From Catenaria anguillulae PL171 (Eukaryota; Blastocladiomycota; Blastocladiomycetes; Blastocladiales; Catenariaceae), in contig MCFL01000019.1 of NCBI GenBank assembly GCA_002102555.1, positions 310,001 to 374,000 on the forward strand: a stretch of 64,000 bases of DNA, written 5' to 3'. The notes beneath the pieces are model-generated. The model made no database searches. It was not told where the DNA came from and saw only the letters and a list, made by a program, of their open reading frames with translations. The position numbers were made by a program, and so were the translations under genes. How positions within the stretch are numbered: the stretch's first letter is position 1; each line of letters opens with the position of its first letter. Shown in pieces: positions 34,363-44,817 of the stretch.

Positions 34363-35958
34363 ATGACTTACAGCGACTTTGGCAATGAATTGCTTGAAGT
34401 TGAGCAACAAAAATGGTGGGACCCAACAAACTATGATTCCCAAGCACTTCCAATGACCCAGGCTCTCAACGCCTTTGTCTTGTCACAAGCTGTTGCCGTC
34501 ATGGTGTGCAATGCCGTCGTGGTTTGGGTTGCGTTTCGAGCACGGTTCCAGCTCTTGTCCAATGCTGCAAACATCTTTTCGGTGAGCTTGAGGTTCGTTT
34601 CCAGTCCTCGGGGAAATGTGCAGGACTAATGACTCTATCCACCAGCATCAACAATGTCATCTACGGCGCATACTTGACCGGGATGCGAGCATACTTGTTG
34701 CTCGTTGCCTACGAATGGACCGAAACTTCTTGCGCGCTGTTTGCTGCGATCAATGTCTACTTTATCATCAATTGTGTCTTCCACTTGATGATGGTTTGCT
34801 TTGAACGGTACCTGAGCTTGGTGCTTTTAGTGCGGATTCGTGCCAAACACGCCATGTGGGTAACTCTCTGCGCTCCATTACCATGCGCCGTGTACACGGG
34901 TTTACACTTTCTGAGTCCTGGGCGTGGGATCATCAGTCGATCCGGGTACATTCGAGAGATCCATGGCCGAGATGGTTCAATCGGTTCAACTCGCTCACAG
35001 AGAGGGACCACTTATTAGGCTGTTTTGCTCTCCGACAAGCTTCACTAATTGGATCGGCGCACTCGACATCACCCTTCTCATTTGCTGCATTACGGCAGTG
35101 TTGGGCGGCTACGCGCTCGTCTTTCTCCAGCTCCATCGTGTATCCCGAGCCTCCGCAACCGCCATTGTGTTTCCCAACATTGGCAAGGCTACCATGCTGG
35201 CTCTGGGCCAAAGCGGCCCTGTTCCTGTCGCTGCCAAGGCGCAAGAGCAGAGTGCCGGACTGATGTATGCCCACTTGCGTTCCCTGCTGCTCAGCCTCGC
35301 CACGAGCTTGAATCTGCCACAACTCATGCACATGATTGCTTCCGCTAGGCGAACCACGCTGGGGCATTTCCGATTATCCCGTGCCGCTTCTGCAGCAAGT
35401 TCATCCACACCACATGCATCCAATTCAGTGATTGCAGCCCCCAACGTACTGGATGCCGTGACCGAAGCGACCGATCCCTCAATCGCAAATCTCGCAACCC
35501 AGCGTGCAAGTGACTCGCGAGTTGCAGAAAAACGGCTCGTCAAGCGTGCGCTTTTCACGTTCTGCGCGTACTCATTCATCTATCCTTGGTGCTACTTTAG
35601 TACGATTTGTTTTTGCGAGTGATCGTTCTGCACTTCCGAGCAACCGACTTTGGTTGACGGGTACCACGTTGACCTTGTGCCGCAGTTTACCTTGGCCACA
35701 AGTACGGGAGACGACCAACTGTCCAAGAGGACTACTGGATTTGTGCCGTCAAGCTCTTTGCCGAGATATGCGGTATGAATGTGTCAGGTTCCACTATCTT
35801 GCGACTCTGGACGATTGCTGATTTGGTGACCTGTGGCCCGCATTGGACCCGGATAAACATGTATAGATCCGATCATTCTCGTCATGCTCGACCGACGATT
35901 CAATGCAGAGCTGAAAGCACTGTTTGGGAAAAAGTCGGACAATCAGACAAATTGTTGA
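34363..35958 (+). CDS. Rhodopsin-class (class A-like) GPCR, paralog A
   Basis: Five exons: 34363-34592, 34646-34945, 35019-35599, 35686-35772 and 35867-35958 (429 residues). It is a plasma-membrane 7TM receptor by hydropathy, with a long third intracellular loop (~220-345). Class A landmarks fall in register: N50 (1.50), L76-S-I-N-N80 with Asn at 2.50, W101..C106 (ECL1 Trp and C3.25), E130-R131-Y132 at the end of TM3, W148 (4.50), a Pro in TM6 (YPW), and D400-P401-I-I-L in place of NPxxY followed by LDRRF helix 8. Pro5.50 is absent. K393 in TM7 is shared with paralog B. The start is placed by alignment with B, whose N-terminus has the same length and WDP/NPxYYDS-like sequence. Ligand and G protein are unknown. 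It is convergent with MOB4, 119 bases apart. Confidence 0.75.
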
Positions 35959-36077
35959 GTGCGGACCGAATAAACCTTGAAGTATCACCGAAAGAATGAC
36001 GCCATGTTTGAAAGCATTGCGGGGTTCATTTTAGCAAACGTTTCACTCAAGTCGCCCAATAGCCACTCGGTCACTGG

Positions 36078-36910
36078 TCACTGAATCAGAATCGTGTCCT
36101 TACCCATCAAATCATACTTGAGAATAAACGCCAAGAACCGCGCATACAGCGCCGTCTCACCCTCGACACGATTGAATGCGTCCCGGTGATGAAAGTAGGC
36201 ATGTGCGAAAATCCGATACAAGCGCCGCGAAATGTTGGCGAACTGAGTGACCGAGTTGGCCGACATGGTGACGCGCGAGGGAAAGAATTTGGCATTGTTG
36301 AGCAGGCCGCAGGCGCCGTCCAGGGTGTGGACAATATAGTCAAAGGCGCAGCACTAAGGGGGAAAATAATGGGCAAGCGTTGTTGATGAATCAATGCATC
36401 GAGTGACATACAGCAAGACGACAATGTACGCACGTTCTGAGGTGTCGAGTGTGCGGCGCATAGATACTGCCACTCGTTGGCCTTCATTTGCGGACACGTT
36501 GTGCTTGAGCATTCCGGATTGAGTGCAATCACAAATGCGGACAACTCGAGGCAGAATTGTCTGATAGCGGGAGGGCCGTGCACGATAGTCAGCGCTTGAG
36601 CCATGGGATCTATGAATTAAATACACGGACGCTTGTTGACTTACCGGAGATGCTCATACTGCCACACCAACGGATCGCCTCCCACAGGCACGGAAACGAG
36701 CAGTTCCGGTTCGTTGCGGTGATCACGCACTCGCTGCTGCAGCAGGTCTTGATATCCAAATGGACTGTCTTCCAGCTGCGTGACAGTGGCGTATGAAGAG
36801 TAGAAGTCGGCCCACTTTGTCCCAGGGTTATTGCGCTGCGGTGCTGGTACTTGTGTTGGTATGGGGTGCGCGAGCGGATTGGGATTGGAGGAGGCGGCGG
36901 CGGTGGACAT
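36078..36910 (-). CDS. MOB4: MOB kinase activator-like 4 (phocein)
   Basis: Three exons: 36645-36910, 36434-36560 and 36078-36353 (222 residues; human MOB4 is 225). It is a core subunit of STRIPAK phosphatase-kinase complexes, controlling Hippo-type signalling, septation and trafficking. Family motifs run through the joins: WQYEHLR then QFCLELSAF, TTCPQMKANEWQYLCAAH (zinc-site Cys and His), ACGLLNNAKFFPSRV, and RRLYRIFAHAYFHHRDAF with the second zinc pair, ending KYDLMGKDTILIQ. The MOB fold with C2H2 zinc site looks complete. The last residues are shorter than in animals. The start at MSTAAASS fits the family's short variable N-terminus. Confidence 0.93.
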
Positions 36911-37948
36911 GATCGTCGTCGTGATAAAGAGAAATAGGGAGTAGGCAGGTATTGCTTGTGATGCAAGTGTATTGCTCAATGTTAATTTGTCATCATTGAA
37001 GGGCAGTTCTCATGGAATACGCTTTTCGTTGAAATGTGTTTCCTGCCAAAGCAGTGGAGTTCAGAAGCCGTCCAGAAACTGATCACTATCCGAGAGCCTT
37101 GAATCGGCAGTGATCGCCATTGCCGTCTCTGCAATAGGCCCGCCTGCGTTTCCACGGCATACCCACACTGATGGGCGCCCTACTCATTTCGATCCTGTTG
37201 CGACCACCATAGGCTGAAAGGCTGGGCGTCACTGGCGACCGTACAATTACCGCCCGCGAAAAGCTCGAGCAAATTCTTGTGTACGGCGACAGGCAGGCGG
37301 CTGGCGAACGCGTCAAGTGTTGCGGACATGGAACTGTTGGACCATTCATGACTCCCAAGCCCCATCCACCAGTGTCCAGTTCCATGCATCACCACCTCCG
37401 CTCAAGTGCTAGGAAGAGCCTTTTGTTCTTTGTATGCGTACATGTGCCACCATACCCGTTATCTCGCCGTCTCACCTTCAAGAACTTGATGGTCCACTGA
37501 CAAGCATGCCAAGCGACACCAGCCGTTTTGTCTCGCCCACCACATTGGCTGTCATTCCCGCACCGCCTGCGTCTATTGTCAGAGAATTCATGCAGATACC
37601 ATTCATGCTCCTTTTCTTTGGAATCGTCCCAAATTTGCTCGCTGCATGCACAGGCAGAGCTTGGACTGGCATCTGAGTCCAGTACACGCGACCGAACCGC
37701 TGGAGCCAATATCAATAAATACCGCACCGACCCCGCCCACATTGGCCGAGTGATTTCTTCATCAACTCCACCGCAGCGCGGCCTCACCTTAGCTACCATC
37801 ACAACACTCTCTCAACTCCGTAGACCGGATCGCAACCCCAACGCCCCCTGTAGACCCAGGACCTTCCACTTCTCATCACAAATCCACAATCACCCCCATT
37901 CGGCTCCTCGTAGATTGCCAGTTCCCAATTCACTTTTTCTCATCCACC
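36911..37948. other. Divergent intergenic region
   Basis: About 1 kb between divergent MOB4 and LPMO starts. Both promoters should be here. Short frames on both strands match nothing. The last 150 bases before the LPMO ATG are CA/CT-rich, typical of a fungal 5' leader. Confidence 0.5.
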
Positions 37949-39118
37949 ATGACCACCACCATGTCTCTCACCACCATTCTCGTTGTCCTTGCGCTGGTCG
38001 CTACCTACACCAATGCCCACATGATGATGTCGAGTACGTCGCCAACCTTGCCTTGGGTCAAAGTCATGCCCGACATAGCCGACTTTTTCTGACTGAATCT
38101 TTCGCGTCTCGCGTCTCGCGTCTCTCGTTGACAGACCCCCCGCCTCGCCAATCAAAGGGCAATCCTGGCCCCAACGGCCAAATCGATTTTTCGTACACGT
38201 CGCCTCTCGGTGCCTTCCCATGCAAGGGCTACCCTGCGCAGGCACCCGTCCTGACTGTTGCCGCCGGCTCGTCCGTTCCCATTACGCTTGACGGCGGCGC
38301 TCCGCACGACGGCGGTCACTGCCAGTTTGCGCTCTCGTACGATGGCGACAAGACATTTGTTGTCATTGAGACCATCATTCGCGAATGCATGCGTCGTTCC
38401 AACCCGTTCCAAACCTCCATCACCATTCCGGCCAATGCGCCTTCGGGCAAGGCTACTCTGGCCTGGACTTGGGTATGATTTTGTCTTGATCATCAGGTCG
38501 AATCTTCGATTAACGCTCATCATAACACAATAGATCAACGCTGTCGGTAATCGCGAGTATTACATGAGCTGCGCCGACATTGAAGTGACGGGTGGGTCAG
38601 GTGCATCCGGCTCGCTGTCAGGCCCCGAGCTCTTGGTCGCGCACTTGCCTGGATTCAACCAGTTTTCGTTCCCCGAGTTTGGCGGCAACGCACCCGACAA
38701 TCGCGCTCTCTTTGACCAGCGTCGTACCATCACTGTCCGCGGCAATGGCGGTGCCGGCGGCGGCGCAGCTCCTCAACCGCCTCGCAACGGCGGTGGAACC
38801 GGAAACGGCAACGGCGGCGGGAACGGTAACGGCAATGGTAACGGATCTGTTCCGACCCCTGCTCCCCAACGCCCGACGCCCACCCCTCCGGCTGCTCAGC
38901 CCGCTCCCCCGGCACCATCTCCGACCACTCCCCCTCGTTCGGGCCGTGACCAGCGCGATACCGACAACCAGTTGACGTGCACCAATGGCAAGCTCGAGTG
39001 CGGCGCTTCAGCGGGCACTTTCCGCATGTGTGCCAATGGCCGGTTTGTGGATTTCCAGCTTGCCCCTGGAACGACTTGCACGGCCAACGGTGATTCCATC
39101 ACCATCAACAATGCTTGA
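37949..39118 (+). CDS. Secreted copper LPMO (AA11-like) with C-terminal chitin-binding-like module
   Basis: Three exons: 37949-38033, 38135-38472 and 38534-39118 (335 residues). The signal peptide ends ..TYTNA, so the mature protein starts with His24, the N-terminal half of the copper His-brace of lytic polysaccharide monooxygenases. The catalytic domain shows APHDGGHCQFALSYDGDKTF (second brace His candidates) and AWTWINAVGNREYYMSCADI across intron 2, the usual AA11-like ending with an axial Tyr. A Gly/Asn then Pro/Thr linker leads to a Cys-rich ~45-residue module (CTNGKLECG..FRMCANGRFVDFQLAPGTTC), similar to CBM19-type chitin binders. Oxidative cleavage of chitin is the likely role, at the cell wall or during feeding; the substrate is inference. 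A paralogous-looking secreted gene lies at the right edge. Confidence 0.75.
38102..38128. repeat. Short tandem repeat (GCGTCTC unit) inside LPMO intron 1
   Basis: About three and a half copies of a GCGTCTC heptamer just before the acceptor of the first LPMO intron, extending the pyrimidine-rich tract. Probably replication slippage. Confidence 0.6.
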
Positions 39119-39463
39119 GAAGCTGGCCGAGTCCCTCAGGCTGAGCTGTCCAGTTGCTTGTTTACATTGCTGATAATGAAATGGTTCAGTACACTTCCAT
39201 GCATGCATTTGGGCGCTGTGAACGATAGAGTGTGTGATGATGACAAGTGGCGTGTGGTACACATAGTGCGATCGGAGAACTTGACGATTGAGTCAAATCC
39301 CGTCAGTTTTGCCGACGTTCAAACTTCGAATAGGCAAAAGCAGGGGTCGGTGAGCGGAGTACAAAAGAACCCAGGTGGACCTCCGCTCCGCCTTGAATGT
39401 ATTTACACAGCAGGCACTCGATGCAAGAGCCGAACGAGCACTTCCTTTCTCATCACCACAACA
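39119..39463. other. Intergenic region between LPMO and ABCF genes
   Basis: About 345 bases between two plus-strand genes. Nothing recognised beyond the expected 3' UTR and promoter. Confidence 0.5.
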
Positions 39464-42130
39464 ATGTATTCATTCCTTCCCAGTGGCAAACCAAAGGCCG
39501 CCGTCCAACTGTTTGGCGACGAAGACGATGCATCCTCCGCCTCGGCCACTGGCTCTGGTGCTCCCATGAGCGCCAAGGAGCGCCGCAAGGCCGAAAAGGC
39601 AGCCAAGGCCGCTGCCGCCGCGAAAAAAAAGCCAAAGTCCGCCGCGTCCTCCTCGTCTTCGAAAAAGACATCTCAGCCATCTACGACGACGGACCAAGCT
39701 CCGGGCCTCACCAATGCCCCCTCCCTCGGTGACGACGCGGAGAACGCCGAGTCGCCCATCGACTTGCCCCTCGCGGGCGATGAAGACCTTGGTCAAATCA
39801 CAGCCATGTCACAAGTCTCGCGTTTTCACGAAGACACACTCGAGACGGATCCCCGTGATGTTCGTACCGCATGTCTCGCATTGCAACCGGCTCGTTGTGA
39901 AGTTTAATTTCGTCACTTTGCATGCATGCAGATTATTCTCAACACCGTTTGCGTGTCCATTGGCAACAAGGAGCTCCTCAGCGACGCTCGATTGTACTTG
40001 GCCGTCGGCGTCAAGTACGCCCTCATTGGTACGCAACCCTTTTGTTCCACATGGTTGATCACTTGATGGACATGGGCAAGCTTTCTGACCGCCGGCAATC
40101 ATGATTCCATCAGGCATGAATGGCACAGGCAAGTCCACACTTCTTAAATCCATCGCAAGCAAACTCATGATTGGCTTCCCCGCCAACCGCCACGTTGTCA
40201 TGATTGACCAACACGCCGCCGACACGGTCGATTCGACCCAATCCGCCCTTGGCGCTCTCCTGGCATCCGACTTGCGCTACAACACGCTCAAAAGCGACAT
40301 TGCCGATCTCGAGCGCGCGCTCCATGATGCAAATGTGGACGTTGAAGCGACCAAGGTTGTGTACTCGATCAAACTGCGAGATGCACAGGAGCGGTTGCGA
40401 GAGGCTCAAAAGATTGCAACGTTCCGGTCGGGAGCCAGGGGCAAGGTGGCCAGGGAGGATTTGCTTGTGGCGGAAAGCGAGTTGGAGGTGCTGATGGGTG
40501 CGGTGAATTTGAATGAGTATGGCTCGGCGACCGAGGCCATGCAACTGTTGGAAGAGCGGTATGAGGAAATTGCCGTGGTGCGTCACTTTTGCTTCGGACC
40601 GACTTGTCTTTGAGTGCGAGCCGCTAAGCTTGTTTTCGCGCGCCGTAGTACGACGAGGAGGACCGTGCTTCCCGCGCCGAATCGATTTTGCGTGGTCTTG
40701 GATTTACCGACGAAACCATGTCCAAACCGCTTCGCACAATGTCTGGTGGTTGGCGTATGCGCGCCGGTATTGCACGTGCGCTCTTCCTGCCCAGCGACAT
40801 TTTGTTTTGTGATGAGATTTCAAACAACCTGGATTTGCCCGCCATTCTCTGGTACGTGTGCTCTCTCTCTCTATCCCCTGCTTTCCGACCCTGACCAACG
40901 ACCATTCCGCCACCCAGGCTTCAAAACTTCATTCCAACTCTCCCACAAACTGTCGTCATGATCTCACACGACCGTGACTTTCTCGACGCCTCATGCACCG
41001 AGCTCATTCGACTCAAGGACAAGACGCTCACGTACTTCGACGGTAACCTCACCACGTATGAGCGCGCACAGCGCGAAAAGCGTGTGTTTCTCGAGCGGAC
41101 TGCCGACAAGATTGAAAAGGAGCGCCAATCGGTCAATGCCCAAATTGCCCGCAACATCAAGCATGCCAAGGCCACAGGCAATGACAAGGCCTTGAGTCAG
41201 GCGGCATCCAGGGTCAAGAAGCTGGACCGTGTCGGAATGCAGCGCGGGTTGGATGGCAAGAAGATTAAGCGCAAGACTCAAGTTGGGTATTTCACGAGTG
41301 CTCGCCCACAGGTTGTGTTCGAGGCCCTCGACCCAACAGTCACCATCACGCTCCCGCCGCCATCGTTCCTTCGTGCCACGGCCGCCCTGCTTCAGCTCGA
41401 TAACGTCACTGTCAAGTACAAGTCAGCAACGCAACCAGCTGCACGCAATTTCACCTTATCCCTCGACACGCGCTCGCGCATTGCCCTTGTAGGCGCCAAC
41501 GGTAGCGGCAAGTCCACCATCGCGTCCGTGATTGCCGGCACGCTGCCCGTGACGAGTGGCGCGCGCACGCTTGGGTCGGGCGTCAAGGTCGGGTACATGT
41601 CTCAGCACATGGACCTGGACGGGATCAAGGACAAGCTTCTGCTCGACGTTGTGAGCGAGTGGATTGGCGCCGACATGGACGCAAATGCGTTCCTGGGCTC
41701 GTTTGGCATTGGCGGGTTGGGCAGCTTGACGGTCGGCAAGTTGAGCGGCGGCCAGCGTGCAAAGTTGAATCTGGCAAGGGCCATGGCTGCCAGGCCGCAC
41801 GTGCTCGTGTTGGACGAGCCCAGCAATCACTTGGACATGGCCAGTATTGTGTCGCTGACGCGGGCCATTCGCGCGTTTGAGGGCGCCGTGGTTGTTGTGT
41901 CGCACGACGTCTGGTTCTTGAAGCACGTGATTGAAGGCGGGCCTTTGCCGGACGATGACGACGAGGATGAGGACACGACCGTTGACGAGTTTGCAGACAA
42001 GTTGACTCAGGGAGTGCACCAGATTATTGTAATGGAAGACGGGGAGCCAACGCGGGTCGAGTCGATGGACGAGGTGATTGAACGGATTATGAGCCGAGGC
42101 AAGAAGCTTGCTTCAACGAGAAGGCGGTAA
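39464..42130 (+). CDS. ABCF-family ATPase (Gcn20/ABCF-like translation factor)
   Basis: Five exons: 39464-39859, 39932-40028, 40114-40577, 40649-40851 and 40918-42130 (790 residues), with introns of 66-85 bases. It is a soluble twin-ATPase with no membrane helices. A charged Ala/Lys N-terminal extension (~1-130) precedes NBD1: Walker A GMNGTGKST across intron 2, signature MSGGWRMRAGIARALF, Walker B FCDEISNNLD. The ABCF linker arm has many Lys/Arg helices. NBD2 has GANGSGKST, LSGGQRAKLNLARA, LDEPSNHLD and the switch VSHD. ABCF proteins act on ribosomes or on Gcn2 activation; which one here is unknown. NBD1 departs from the usual DEPTNHLD by Pro-to-Ile and His-to-Asn, as discussed in the findings. 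NBD2 is canonical. Confidence 0.9.
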
Positions 42131-42437
42131 ATGGAGATGTGGTCATTCGTTCAATGTAAATAAGTCAATTTTTATTGCGTTCTGCATTCATTCTTCATGA
42201 GTTGCCCAAAAAGCGACACGATGACCCAACTACGGGTCAGAAATGTATTCCGAGTATCAGTAAATAACAATACGAACAAGAGCCGTAGATATGTACGAAC
42301 AACTTGGCGGGGAGCTATCTGCCGGCGCTAAGGTTGGTGTGGGGTAATGGTGGAAACAAAAAACAACAAAAAGGTGGGGAGACTTCGAAGATGATGACAG
42401 ACGCCATCCTGCCGCCAACATCTGGCAGGCACTGGTA
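42131..42437. other. Convergent intergenic region
   Basis: About 300 AT-richer bases after the ABCF stop, up to the end of a small minus-strand ORF. No feature was recognised. Confidence 0.4.
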
Positions 42438-42797
42438 TCAAACCTGCAACGCTTCCGACGCCGCGGCATCGTCTGCCGCCCTAACTTGTACCCCTCGCTG
42501 CTGCTGGAGCGATCCCGACCTCTTCGCCTCGAGCGTGGCACGCAACGCGACCATCATCTCGTCCGCCGTCTCCCAATCTTCTCCTCGCGCGCTCTTCGAG
42601 CCCATTGGCGCCAGCGCCACGGCAATTGGTTGATTACTCGAAGGTTGTGCTTGACGAGTACCAAGGAGATCATACAGGGCTGATACGGCACGGTCGATGG
42701 CGGATTTCGGCGAGGAAAGGGCAGCAGCAGTGGGAAGCGAATCGAGGAGTGAGCGCGGGGCGGCGCCAAGGACAAGGTCTTTGAGATGATTGTACAT
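42438..42797 (-). CDS. Small hypothetical protein
   Basis: 119 codons from the ATG at 42797, on the minus strand, and the frame is open further upstream. Helical, Ala/Leu-rich start (LVLGAAPRSLLDSLP, AVSALYDLLGT), then an Arg/Gln/Ala-rich end. The sequence just before the ATG also reads like protein (EENPRGIVPAP) and begins at a good acceptor (TTCTTTCAG near 42847), so this may be the last exon of a spliced gene whose 5' exon I could not place. No family recognised. Confidence 0.4.
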   Translation of the reverse strand: MYNHLKDLVLGAAPRSLLDSLPTAAALSSPKSAIDRAVSALYDLLGTRQAQPSSNQPIAVALAPMGSKSARGEDWETADEMMVALRATLEAKRSGSLQQQRGVQVRAADDAAASEALQV

Positions 42798-43751
42798 TAT
42801 TGATGGCGCCGGTACAATGCCGCGGGGATTTTCTTCGACGCAAAGCCTGAAAGAACTGAATGTATATATGTACAAGCACGAGTCTTTGTTGAAGGGGGGG
42901 TTGGGCACATTTTGTATCCATACGTACAGTACTTGAATGCATGCAAACAACCATGACCATTGCCTTGACTATTAATATTTGCGAGAGCGTGAGGTCATGG
43001 TCGAAGAACGGAGGCGAGGCGAGGTGACTTGGCTGGTGCTTGGTCGCGTGAACCTTACTCTTGTCGTCACCATGGGCGCGAACAAGATCTCATGACCACC
43101 ACACACAAAAAAAGTTTGGACCCAGTTGAGTTTGGTGGGCTTTTTCAATTCATGCGAAGTGCCGCATTATTCCTGCTGCGAACTATTCCCCCAGTCGAAT
43201 TCCAGGTCCAAAAGACAGCGAGCTATGTACTAGTTACTTGCTTCCCCTCGCTGTGACAGAAAGCACATTTGTATGACACGGCAGGTGTGAGGACCGCAGC
43301 AGGCGTCGACTTTCAAGTTCGTCACGTCGGCCGTCGATCCGCCCATGTGAGACAGTCCGGTACACCACAGTGAAGGAATGGCTTGACCGCAGTCATTCGT
43401 TATTGATTGGGTTGGAATCCCAGCATACTGCATACTGGGGACAATGAACTGGACACCACATGTCCCTATTTTACATCGGCTGGGCTCTGTATGTTTTGCT
43501 GTCGGTTGTTGAATGCATGACAGCGGGGCGCTCAGTCAGCCAGCAGGTTCGTGACGTGGATCATGCCAACGAACGAGCGACACGAACAAGGAAGAGCCAA
43601 ATGTGGCCAAGTCATTCTCGAGCTCGAGTGCAGACTTGTATTTACATCCTAAAAGAGAGCCCGCCACAGTACGTACCAGCAGACGTTAAGCAATGCAAAC
43701 GCAACCCTGAACCGAAAGCACAAACTCTCGTCCTTGTATCAGCCATCCACC
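42798..43751. other. Intergenic region upstream of RING gene
   Basis: About 950 bases between divergent genes. It may contain a missing 5' exon of the small minus-strand gene. No clear gene or repeat otherwise. Confidence 0.4.
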
Positions 43752-44633
43752 ATGACGTCGTACTTTGGTTCGTGCCATCTGCCTACACCATCCGCCGTCA
43801 CATGTCCACTCACCGGCAGTCACCCCTTGCTGTGCGGCTCCCGATTCACAGACGACCACGACCTCTCGGACGACGACGCATACCCGTCCGCTGCCTCAGC
43901 CACTGCTCCTGCCCGCCTTCCCTCGTCTGCCCGGACCCTTCTCTCCACCTTCACATCCACGCCGTCGGCCAACCCATCCCACAATGCCGCCACCCACCCT
44001 ACGGGTACACCGCAACCCCAGCGCCTCGACCTAACTGCCCTACCCGCAGACAGCCCGCTGCGCAACACACTCACCATGCTCGACACGCTGCGAGCGTCCC
44101 TGCCCATCTCCCACACGGACCACCAGCACCTGTTTCTCGCGGGCCTCATTCAAGAACTTATTGGCGACATTGACGGGCTTGGTGCAGATTCGGGCCCGCC
44201 GCCCGCTAGCAAGGCATTTATCGCTACGCTGCCGCGAGCCACGTCGCAGGATTTGGCGACCGCCGCAAGTGCAAAGGGCGAAGCCGAAATCGCGTGTTCG
44301 ATTTGTACCGACACACTCAGTGGTGAGGGAGATTCAGATGCACGCAAGTTGCCCTGTGGTCACATGTTTGACCGTGAGTGCATTGTGCCGTGGCTCGAGT
44401 TGAGGAACACGTGTCCAGTGTGCCGGCACGAGGTGCCGACGGATCGCAAGAAGCCTGAGGAGGTCAGGGCTGAGGTCAGGGACAGGATGGGCGGCTTGTT
44501 TGGTGGGGTGATTGACAGTGATGATGAGGAGGATGGTCAAGCGGGGAATGGGGCCAGGCGGGCAGGGTATTCGAGCTATGCGGGGCATGTGGAGGATCAA
44601 GACGAGCGAGATGCGTTTGGCATGTACTCGTGA
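43752..44633 (+). CDS. RING-type E3 ubiquitin ligase (RNF126/RNF115-like C-terminal RING)
   Basis: Single exon, 293 residues from the ATG at 43752. The N-terminus is low-complexity Ser/Thr/Pro. A helical segment of ~100-160 precedes the RING, whose surrounding sequence resembles RNF126/BCA2-type ligases: IACSICTDTL, KLPCGHMFDRECIVPWLE, NTCPVCRHEVP (residues ~190-240). An acidic tail follows. The eight zinc positions read C-C-C-H-D-C-C-C, with Asp where a RING-H2 has its second His. I see no N-terminal zinc finger like that of RNF126. Substrates unknown. It is convergent with the Enkurin gene, 184 bases apart. Confidence 0.8.
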   Translation: MTSYFGSCHLPTPSAVTCPLTGSHPLLCGSRFTDDHDLSDDDAYPSAASATAPARLPSSARTLLSTFTSTPSANPSHNAATHPTGTPQPQRLDLTALPADSPLRNTLTMLDTLRASLPISHTDHQHLFLAGLIQELIGDIDGLGADSGPPPASKAFIATLPRATSQDLATAASAKGEAEIACSICTDTLSGEGDSDARKLPCGHMFDRECIVPWLELRNTCPVCRHEVPTDRKKPEEVRAEVRDRMGGLFGGVIDSDDEEDGQAGNGARRAGYSSYAGHVEDQDERDAFGMYS

Positions 44634-44817
44634 GCCGGCGTGAATGCATGTATATACGGCGGAAGCAGGTGCATGGGAGTATGGACGAAAAGTGGGGTTG
44701 CAAAATTGAACGGCCGGCACAATCTGGCCGTCATTTTGTGTTCAAAGTAGGAGAACGGGTTATAGAACGAGGGGGAAAACTGAATCACATGTGCGAAAAT
44801 GGTTCATCATTCCTAAA

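Noticed and set aside
42797-42850. Prefoldin subunit 3 based on an NPRGI..AP start
   Set aside because: Only the first dozen residues look similar; the following sequence lacks the prefoldin coiled coils.
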